Shown here piece by piece: positions 26,629-33,391 of a stretch of DNA of 64,000 nucleotides. Below the pieces are notes generated by a model. The model was not told the origin of the DNA, searched no databases, and saw only the letters and a list, made by a program, of their open reading frames with translations. Numbering within the stretch: the first letter of the stretch is position 1; each line of letters starts with the position of its first letter. The stretch spans positions 186,001 to 250,000 of the forward strand of contig CAAFUS010000006.1 of the NCBI GenBank assembly GCA_900766265.1, in the 5' to 3' direction. The position numbers and the translations under genes were made by a program. The DNA comes from Pseudomonadaceae bacterium. Its GTDB lineage: Bacteria > Pseudomonadota > Gammaproteobacteria > Pseudomonadales > Pseudomonadaceae.

Positions 26629-26885
26629 CGGCCGTGCAGCGTCTGGCGGCAGTCATCGAAGCGCCGGCAGGCCTTTTCCGCGCGTCGCGGCGAACCGAAC
26701 GGGTCGTCCCAGAACGGCCGCTCGCTTTCGGCGAACACGTCGGCCCGGCTCAGGCCCAGGTCCTTGAGCGCGGCGTCATCCAGCGCGGCGAGCCGTCGAC
26801 GCTGGTCATGCAACTGCCACCAGCGCGCCAGTTGTCGGCGCAGCACCAGCCATCCTCGATACGAAACACCCTGGTCGTTTTTCAT
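26625..26885 (-). CDS. DUF1127 small protein
   Basis: 86 residues. The DUF1127 core is WWQLHDQRRRLAALDDAALKDLGLSRADV, a basic helix followed by a short helix with the conserved DxxLKDxGLSR. A C-terminal extension with FWDDPFG and Arg/Cys residues is lineage-specific. Small arginine-rich DUF1127 proteins have been linked to RNA and phosphate or carbon metabolism in alphaproteobacteria; in pseudomonads the role is unclear. AGGAGG is perfectly placed before the ATG, suggesting strong translation. Divergent from a LysR gene that is a likely regulator. Confidence 0.88.
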   Translation of the reverse strand: MKNDQGVSYRGWLVLRRQLARWWQLHDQRRRLAALDDAALKDLGLSRADVFAESERPFWDDPFGSPRRAEKACRRFDDCRQTLHGR

Positions 26886-26932
26886 CTGTCCATCCTCCTG
26901 TGGGGATGGAAGAAGTGTCGGCTCCGACTTAA

Positions 26933-26980
26933 CATCAATCCAACGAATCTTCCTGATCCCACTCATCTTAGAGATTGATG
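26933..26980. promoter_or_regulatory. Inverted repeat between DUF1127 and LysR genes
   Basis: CATCAATC (26933-26940) and GATTGATG (26973-26980) are perfect 8-bp inverted arms whose centres lie 40 bases apart, close to four helical turns. The right arm touches the LysR start codon, fitting a repressor or loop-type LysR site that controls both divergent genes. Prediction only. Confidence 0.45.
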
Positions 26981-26981
26981 C

Positions 26982-27833
26982 ATGGCGACCTACCCGAGTA
27001 TCGACACCGAATTGCTACGCAGCTTCGTCGCCATCGCCGATCACGGCGGCTTCACACGCGCCGCCGAGGCGGTCAATCGGACCCAGTCGGCCATCAGCAT
27101 GCAGATGAAGCGGCTCGAACAGGACGTGCTGCAGCGTGACCTCTTCGAGCGCGACGGCCGCGGCGTGCGGCTCACCGCTGAGGGTCAGGTGCTGCTGGGC
27201 TATGCCCGGCGCATCCTGAAGCTGCATGGCGAGGTGATCAATACGTTACGCGAGCCGCACATGGTCGGCTCCGTGCGCATCGGCACGCCGGACGACTACG
27301 TGATGCGCTTTCTACCGGGCATCCTGTCGCGCTTCGCCCAGAGCTTTCCGCTCGTCCAGGTGGAGGTGCACTGCGAGCCCTCGACCCTGCTGCTGCAACG
27401 CAAGGATCTGGACCTGACCATCGTCACCCGTGAGCCGGGCACCGAGATCGGCCAGCTGCTGCGGCAAGAACGCTTCGTCTGGGCCGAGGCGCCGGGCTTC
27501 CAGGTGCATGAACAGCGGCCGCTGCCGCTGGCGATGTTCAACTCGGACTGCTTCTGCCGCGCCTGGGCCTGCAATGCGCTGGATGCCCGGGAGATCGATT
27601 ACCGCATGGCCTACACCAGCCCCAGCCTGGCGGCGATCGTCGCGGTGGTGAGCGCAGGCCTTGCGGTCACCGCGCAGCTGCAGAGCGTGATCCCGCCACA
27701 GCTGCGCATTCTCGACGAGGCCCAGGGACTGCCCCCGCTTCCCGGCTGCAGCATCGTGCTGCTGCGCAACGGCCAGCCGTCGCAGATCAGCGAAACCCTG
27801 GCCGAGCACATCGTCGAGGGGTTCCGCCTCTAG
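26982..27833 (+). CDS. LysR-family regulator divergent from DUF1127 gene
   Basis: 283 residues. The DNA-binding domain includes IDTELLRSFVAIADHGGFTRAAEAVNRTQSAISMQMKRLE and the wing LFERDGRGVRLTAEG. The effector domain starts near residue 88 (GSVRIGTPDDYV) and is slightly short at the C-terminus for the family. Two Cys residues in NSDCFCRAWACN are unusual and could be redox-sensitive. It is divergent from the DUF1127 gene with 96 bases between, and convergent with marR (4-base overlap at the stops). Effector unknown. Confidence 0.92.
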   Translation: MATYPSIDTELLRSFVAIADHGGFTRAAEAVNRTQSAISMQMKRLEQDVLQRDLFERDGRGVRLTAEGQVLLGYARRILKLHGEVINTLREPHMVGSVRIGTPDDYVMRFLPGILSRFAQSFPLVQVEVHCEPSTLLLQRKDLDLTIVTREPGTEIGQLLRQERFVWAEAPGFQVHEQRPLPLAMFNSDCFCRAWACNALDAREIDYRMAYTSPSLAAIVAVVSAGLAVTAQLQSVIPPQLRILDEAQGLPPLPGCSIVLLRNGQPSQISETLAEHIVEGFRL

Positions 27834-28300
27834 ACCTGCTCGGCCAGTTCGGCAGCGTCGAAGAGTTCGGCGGCACGCAGCAGCGCCGCGAGAATCGAAT
27901 GGCGCTCCCACTCCGGCAGCGCCGCGAAGCGCTCGAGAACGTGCTCGGGCAGCAGCGATGGCGCATCGCGCAGGGCGTCGCGCCCCGCCTCGTCCAGGTG
28001 CAGCCACTGCTTGCGCCGGTCCTGCTCGTCACGCCGCCGGCTGATAAGTCCCCGCCCCTCCAGCCGCTCGAGCACCCCCGACAGGGAGGCCTGGGACAGG
28101 CTGACGAAACGTGCCAACTGACTGGCCGTGAGCTCCTTCTCCACCGCCAGGACTTGCAGGATCAATTGCTGCAGGGGCGTCAGCCCGCCATAGCGCGACA
28201 GTCGCTTGGCATGAACTTCGGCCGCCTGCTGCAAGCGCCGCAGGGCCTGGAATATCGAAAGCGCAAAGGCTTCCCGGAGTGATGATTTAGTTTCAGTCAT
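27830..28300 (-). CDS. MarR-family regulator next to NAGGN genes
   Basis: 156 residues with the MarR winged helix: LTPLQQLILQVLAVEKELTASQLARFVSLSQASLSGVLERLEGRGLISRRRDEQDRRKQWLHL, in which the DxRxxx wing is intact. It is divergent from asnO with 138 bases between, which fits control of the NAGGN operon. The intergenic region holds TTGACA and a GACA/TGTC dyad (28359-28372) as a possible operator. The 3' end overlaps the convergent LysR gene by four bases. Confidence 0.9.
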   Translation of the reverse strand: MTETKSSLREAFALSIFQALRRLQQAAEVHAKRLSRYGGLTPLQQLILQVLAVEKELTASQLARFVSLSQASLSGVLERLEGRGLISRRRDEQDRRKQWLHLDEAGRDALRDAPSLLPEHVLERFAALPEWERHSILAALLRAAELFDAAELAEQV

Positions 28301-28356
28301 AAGATTTAGGACAGCTACGGAGCGGCGATTCCTGCCAAAACATACAGCGAACTACT

Positions 28357-28374
28357 TTGACATGAAAGTGTCGA
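28357..28374 (+). promoter_or_regulatory. Candidate asnO promoter/operator
   Basis: TTGACA (28357-28362) is a consensus -35 hexamer in an AT-richer stretch upstream of asnO. It overlaps a dyad GACA-N6-TGTC (28359-28372). A clear -10 is not visible (TAGGTA about 18 bases downstream is a poor match), so the element may use another sigma factor or act as the MarR site. Confidence 0.4.
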
Positions 28375-28438
28375 TTTGGTTAGGTAAAAAAGTGCTGAAC
28401 GAGCACGCCCACACCCCAACGGAGAACCGGTAAGGATT

Positions 28439-30211
28439 ATGTGCGGAATAGCTGGAGAACTACGCTTCGATAACCAACCGGCCAGCCTGGCCGCCGTCGA
28501 ACGCATCACCCATCACCTCACTTCACGCGGCCCCGACGCGTGCGGCTTCCACAGCCACGGGCCACTGGCGCTGGGCCATCGCCGGCTGAAGATCATGGAC
28601 CTTTGCGAGGCCTCCGGCCAGCCGATGGTCGATTCGGCGCTAGGCCTGTCGATGGTCTTCAACGGTGCGATCTACAACTATCCCGAACTTCGCGCCGAAC
28701 TCGAATCGCTCGGCTATTTTTTCTTCTCCGAAGGCGACACCGAAGTGCTGCTCAAGGGCTTCCATGCCTGGGGCGAAGCGCTGCTGCCGCGCCTGAACGG
28801 CATGTTCGTGTTCGCCATCTGGGAACGCGACAAGCAGCAGCTTTTCATCGCGCGTGACCGCCTCGGCATCAAGCCGTTGTACCTCTCGCGCACCGACCAG
28901 CGCCTGCGCTTCGCCTCCAGCCTCCCCTCGCTGCTGCAAGGCGGCGATATCACCCCGGTGATCAACCCGGTCGCGCTGAACCATTACATGAGCTTCCATG
29001 CCGTGGTGCCTGCACCCGATACCCTGATCGCCGGTATCGAAAAGATGCCACCGGCCAGCTGGATGCGCATCGACGCCCAAGGAAAGACCACCACCAAGAC
29101 CTGGTGGACGCTGGAATTCGGCGTCAAGCCCGAAGAACAGAATTACACCTTCGAAGACTGGAAGGAGCGCGTGCTGACCACCATGCGCGAGGCGGTGGCC
29201 ATCCGCCAGCGCGCCGCGGTGGACGTCGGCGTGCTGCTGTCCGGCGGGGTCGATTCGAGCTTGCTGGTCGGCCTGCTGCGTGAAGCGGGCGCGGCGGAAA
29301 ACCTGCTGACCTTCTCGATCGGATTCGAGGATGCGGGTGGCGAGCGCGGCGATGAGTTCAAGTATTCGGACATCATCGCCAACCACTTTCAGACCCGTCA
29401 CCACCAGCTGCGGATCCAAGAAAAGGAAATTCTCGAACAGCTTCCGGCCGCCTTCCGTGCCATGAGCGAACCGATGGTCAGCCATGACTGCATCGCCTTC
29501 TACCTGCTCTCGCGCGAAGTGGCCAAGCATTGCAAGGTGGTGCAGAGCGGCCAGGGCGCCGACGAGCTGTTCGCCGGTTATCACTGGTACCCGCAGGTCG
29601 ACGGGGCGCAGGATCCGGTGGGGGCGTACCTCTCGGCCTTCCGCGACCGCAGCTACGAGGAGTACACCCAGACGGTCCAGAAGCAGTGGGTCCAGGGCGA
29701 CTTCTCCGGCGATTTCGTGCGCCGGCACTTCGCCCAGCCGGGCGCCGAGGCAGCGGTCGACAAGGCCCTGCGCATCGACAGCACGGTGATGCTGGTGGAC
29801 GACCCGGTCAAGCGCGTGGACAACATGACCATGGCCTGGGGCCTGGAAGCGCGCACGCCGTTCCTCGATTACCGGGTGGCCGAACTCTCGGCACGCATCC
29901 CGGCGCAGTACAAGCTGCCCGAGGGCGGCAAGTACGTGCTCAAGGAGGCCGCTCGTCAAGTCATTCCGGCGGAGGTCATCGATCGGCCCAAGGGTTACTT
30001 CCCGGTTCCCGGACTCAAGCACCTGCAAGGCGACACGCTGGACTGGGTGCGCGAGCTGTTGCTGGACCCGAGCCAGGACCGTGGCCTGTACCAGCCGCAG
30101 ATGCTCGACGCCTTGCTATCCGACCCGCATGGCCAGCTAACCCCGCTGCGCGGTTCCAAACTCTGGCAGCTGGCGGCGGTCAACCTTTGGTTGACTGAAC
30201 AGGGCCTCTAA
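28439..30211 (+). CDS. asnO: N-acetylglutaminylglutamine amidotransferase
   Basis: 590 residues, an asparagine-synthetase-type amidotransferase. Cys2 (MCGIAGEL) is the N-terminal glutaminase nucleophile, and the synthetase domain has the PP-loop SGGVDSS at 268-274. This family member makes the C-terminal amide of the osmoprotectant dipeptide NAGGN rather than asparagine, an assignment supported by the next gene, the dedicated GNAT/ATP-grasp ligase, 11 bases downstream. AAGGA precedes the ATG. Expected to be induced by osmotic stress. Confidence 0.95.
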   Translation: MCGIAGELRFDNQPASLAAVERITHHLTSRGPDACGFHSHGPLALGHRRLKIMDLCEASGQPMVDSALGLSMVFNGAIYNYPELRAELESLGYFFFSEGDTEVLLKGFHAWGEALLPRLNGMFVFAIWERDKQQLFIARDRLGIKPLYLSRTDQRLRFASSLPSLLQGGDITPVINPVALNHYMSFHAVVPAPDTLIAGIEKMPPASWMRIDAQGKTTTKTWWTLEFGVKPEEQNYTFEDWKERVLTTMREAVAIRQRAAVDVGVLLSGGVDSSLLVGLLREAGAAENLLTFSIGFEDAGGERGDEFKYSDIIANHFQTRHHQLRIQEKEILEQLPAAFRAMSEPMVSHDCIAFYLLSREVAKHCKVVQSGQGADELFAGYHWYPQVDGAQDPVGAYLSAFRDRSYEEYTQTVQKQWVQGDFSGDFVRRHFAQPGAEAAVDKALRIDSTVMLVDDPVKRVDNMTMAWGLEARTPFLDYRVAELSARIPAQYKLPEGGKYVLKEAARQVIPAEVIDRPKGYFPVPGLKHLQGDTLDWVRELLLDPSQDRGLYQPQMLDALLSDPHGQLTPLRGSKLWQLAAVNLWLTEQGL

Positions 30212-30222
30212 GGAAACGCACC

Positions 30223-31965
30223 ATGCAGAAGTCTCAAGCTTATGGTCAGCGTCTGCTGCGCGGCCAGGCGCCAACCTACCAGAGGTTGCAGGCACGTTTT
30301 GCCGAAGACGGACAGGCTCACCCCGACAGTCCGGTGATCCTTCACTGCGGCTGGGGGAGAATTCTCGTCGGCCATACCTATTCGGACCCGGCCATGATCG
30401 CCAACGACCTGCTCCACGAGCAGCAGGGTGACCGTGACATCGCACTGTACGTGGCGGCGCCCCAGCAGGTGCTGGCCCAAGCGCCGCAGCAGCTGTTCCT
30501 CGATCCATCCGACACCTTGCGGCTGTGGTTCACCGACTACCGCCCGGCCCAGCGTCGTTTCCGGGGTTTCGCCATCCGCCGCACCCAGTGCCAGAACGAC
30601 TGGGATGCGATCAACTGCCTGTACCAGTCCCGTTCGATGATGCCGGTGGACCCGACGCGCTGCACGCCTTATGAAGAGGGAGGGCCGGTGTTCTGGGTCG
30701 CCGAGGACGAAGACACCGGGCAGATACTGGGCAGCGTGATGGGTATCAACCATCAGAAAGCGTTCAACGATCCTGAAAACGGCAGCAGCCTCTGGTGCCT
30801 GGCCGTATCGCCGAACTGCCCGCGCCCGGGCGTGGGCGAAGCCCTCGTGCGGCACCTGATCGAACACTATATGGGACGCGGCCTGGCCTACCTCGACCTG
30901 TCGGTGATGCACGACAACCTTCAGGCCAAGGCGCTCTACGCCAAGCTCGGCTTCCGCGACCTGCCGACCTTCACGGTCAAGCGCAAGAACAGCTTCAACC
31001 AACCATTGTTCCTCGGCCCCGGCCCTGAAGCGGACCTCAACCCCTATGCCCGAATCATCGTTGACGAAGCCCGTCGCCGGGGCATCGAGGTCCATGTCGA
31101 CGATGCCGAAGCGGGCATGTTCACCCTGACCCACGGCGGTCGGCGGGTGCGCTGCCGCGAATCGCTGTCGGACCTGACCAGCGCCGTCAGCATGACCCTG
31201 TGCCAGGACAAGCAGCTGACCCACCGTACCCTGGCACGCGCCGGCCTCAGGCTGCCAGCGCAGCAGCTGGCGGGCACCGCGGCAGACAACGCCGCCTTCC
31301 TCGCGGAGCATGGCAGCGTGGTGGTCAAGCCGGTCGACGGCGAGCAGGGCCTGGGCGTCGCGGTGGATCTGCGCAGCGCCGACGAAATGGAAGAGGCGAT
31401 CCGGCGCGCGGAGCAGTTCGACAGCCGAGTGCTGCTGGAGAGCTTCCACGAGGGCCTGGATCTGCGCATCGTGGTCATCGGCTTCGAGGTGGTCGCCGCC
31501 GCCATCCGCCGGCCCGCCGAGGTCATCGGCGACGGCCACCACACCATCGGCGCGCTGATCGAGGCGCAGAGCCGTCGGCGGATGGCTGCCACCGGCGGTG
31601 AAAGCCGTATCCCGCTCGATGAGGAAACCCACCGCTGTATCCGCGCGGCGAACCGCGACTTCGACAGCGTCTTGGCCGAGGGCGAACGCCTGGCCGTTCG
31701 GCGCACGGCTAACCTGCACACTGGAGGCACGCTCGAAGACGTGACCGATATCCTGCATCCGACCCTCGTGGAAGCCGCGGTCAAGGCGGCGCGTGCGCTG
31801 GACATTCCGGTGGTCGGACTAGACTTGATGGTTGCGGCGGCCGATCAGCCCGAATATGTCTTCATCGAAGCCAACGAGCGCGTCGGCCTGGCGAACCACC
31901 AGCCGCAGCCGACCGCCGAGCGTTTCATCGACCTGTTGTTCCCGCTCAGCCATACCAGCAACTGA
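30223..31965 (+). CDS. ngg: N-acetylglutaminylglutamine synthetase (GNAT + ATP-grasp)
   Basis: 580 residues. A GNAT acetyltransferase domain (about 120-265, with WCLAVSPNCPRPGVGEALVRHLIEHY as the acetyl-CoA loop) is fused to an ATP-grasp ligase domain (about 300-575, with VVVKPVDGEQGLGVAVDL and FIEANERVGLANHQ). The fusion joins acetylation and peptide ligation to form N-acetylglutaminylglutamine, which AsnO then amidates. AAGGAAAC sits before the ATG. Second gene of the NAGGN operon. Confidence 0.95.
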   Translation: MQKSQAYGQRLLRGQAPTYQRLQARFAEDGQAHPDSPVILHCGWGRILVGHTYSDPAMIANDLLHEQQGDRDIALYVAAPQQVLAQAPQQLFLDPSDTLRLWFTDYRPAQRRFRGFAIRRTQCQNDWDAINCLYQSRSMMPVDPTRCTPYEEGGPVFWVAEDEDTGQILGSVMGINHQKAFNDPENGSSLWCLAVSPNCPRPGVGEALVRHLIEHYMGRGLAYLDLSVMHDNLQAKALYAKLGFRDLPTFTVKRKNSFNQPLFLGPGPEADLNPYARIIVDEARRRGIEVHVDDAEAGMFTLTHGGRRVRCRESLSDLTSAVSMTLCQDKQLTHRTLARAGLRLPAQQLAGTAADNAAFLAEHGSVVVKPVDGEQGLGVAVDLRSADEMEEAIRRAEQFDSRVLLESFHEGLDLRIVVIGFEVVAAAIRRPAEVIGDGHHTIGALIEAQSRRRMAATGGESRIPLDEETHRCIRAANRDFDSVLAEGERLAVRRTANLHTGGTLEDVTDILHPTLVEAAVKAARALDIPVVGLDLMVAAADQPEYVFIEANERVGLANHQPQPTAERFIDLLFPLSHTSN

Positions 31966-31987
31966 CGCGACGACCCGCCCCGGGACC

Positions 31988-32007
31988 CCGCGAGCCTCCG
32001 CTCGCGG
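31988..32007. repeat. Strong hairpin between ngg and the M42 peptidase gene
   Basis: CCGCGAGC and GCTCGCGG are a perfect 8-bp stem with a four-base CTCC loop, 22 bases after the ngg stop. No T-run follows. It could damp read-through or protect the upstream mRNA, giving unequal levels of the synthetic genes and the peptidase. Confidence 0.5.
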
Positions 32008-32096
32008 CGCATCCCCTGCGCTCCGTGCCACCCAACCGGCGAGCACCCTAGTCCGCCACCTCCCGACCGGCGCCATGCGCCACCCAAGGAGACCCC

Positions 32097-33293
32097 ATGA
32101 TTGCGAAACTGCCCGAACCCGATCTGAATTATCTGCAGCGTGTTCTGCTGGAGATGCTCGCCATCCCGAGCCCGACCGGTTTCACCGATACCATCGTCCG
32201 TTATGTCGCCGAACGCCTTAAGGAGTTGGGCATCCCCTTCGAGCTGACCCGCCGCGGCACCATCCGCGCCACCCTCAAGGGCCGTCGCTACAGCCCCGAC
32301 CGCGCCGTCGCCGCCCACGTGGATACCATTGGCGCGATCGTGCGCGAGATCCAGGATACCGGCCGGCTTGGCCTGGCCCCGGTGGGCTGCTGGTCGAGCC
32401 GTTTCGCCGAGGGCAGCCGGGTCAGCGTGTTCACCGACCAGGGCGTGATCCGCGGCAGCGTCCTGCCCCTGCTCGCCTCCGGCCACGCCTTCAACACCGC
32501 CGTCGATGAAATGCCGATCAGCTGGGACCACGTCGAGCTGCGCCTGGACGCCTTCACCTACAGCCGTGCGGAAACGGTCGCCCTGGGGGTGAACATCGGC
32601 GATTTCGTCGCATTCGATCCGATGCCCGAGTTCACCGAAAGCGGCTACATCAGTGCCCGGCACCTGGACGACAAGGCCGGCGTCGCGGCGCTGCTGACAG
32701 CACTCAAGGCGGTCGTCGACAGCGGTCGAGAGCCGCCGATCGACTGCCACCCGTTGTTCACCATCACCGAGGAGACCGGCTCCGGTGCCGCCGGTGCCCT
32801 GCCCTGGGACGTCAGCGAGTTTGTCGGCATCGACATCGCACCCAGCGCCAAAGGTCAGCAGTCCACCGAACATGCGGTCACCGTGGCGATGCAGGATTCG
32901 GGCGGCCCGTACGATTTCCACCTGTCCAGGCACCTGCTCAAGCTGGCCGGGCAACACGAGATCCCGGTACGGCGCGACCTTTTCCGCTACTATCACAGCG
33001 ATGCACAGTCGGCCGTCGAGGCCGGGCACGATATCCGCACGGCCCTGATCGCCTTCGGCTGCGACGCTACCCATGGCTACGAGCGCACCCATATCGACAG
33101 CCTGGCCGCGATGACTCAGCTGATCAGCGCGTACCTGCTCAGCCCACCGGTTTTCGCCAGCGACGCACATGCCGGCAAGGATTCGCTCGAACGCTTCAGC
33201 CACCAGCTCGAGCACGAGGCGCAGATGGAGAACGACACCCGGGTACCGGCGGTCGAAACGCTGGTCGGCAGGTCCGACGACCCCGACCGTTAG
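32097..33293 (+). CDS. M42-family metallopeptidase of the NAGGN system
   Basis: 398 residues with the M42 (glutamyl aminopeptidase/cellulase M) layout. Metal and catalytic residues sit in AAHVDTIGAIV, ARHLDDKAGVAALL, TITEETGSGAAG, GIDIAPS and ATHGYERTHID. In pseudomonads this gene follows asnO and ngg and is annotated as the osmoprotectant-system peptidase; degradation of the dipeptide after stress is an inference. AAGGAGACCCC gives a good ribosome site. Separated from ngg by 131 bases that contain a hairpin. Confidence 0.92.
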   Translation: MIAKLPEPDLNYLQRVLLEMLAIPSPTGFTDTIVRYVAERLKELGIPFELTRRGTIRATLKGRRYSPDRAVAAHVDTIGAIVREIQDTGRLGLAPVGCWSSRFAEGSRVSVFTDQGVIRGSVLPLLASGHAFNTAVDEMPISWDHVELRLDAFTYSRAETVALGVNIGDFVAFDPMPEFTESGYISARHLDDKAGVAALLTALKAVVDSGREPPIDCHPLFTITEETGSGAAGALPWDVSEFVGIDIAPSAKGQQSTEHAVTVAMQDSGGPYDFHLSRHLLKLAGQHEIPVRRDLFRYYHSDAQSAVEAGHDIRTALIAFGCDATHGYERTHIDSLAAMTQLISAYLLSPPVFASDAHAGKDSLERFSHQLEHEAQMENDTRVPAVETLVGRSDDPDR

Positions 33294-33391
33294 AGTTCAT
33301 TCGTGACTAGGCGCTAGGTTCGAGCCAGCGGGCATTGCCGCAGGACGTACAGGGCGGCTAAGTTGCCCCGACTTTCTTTCATGGATTGAAT

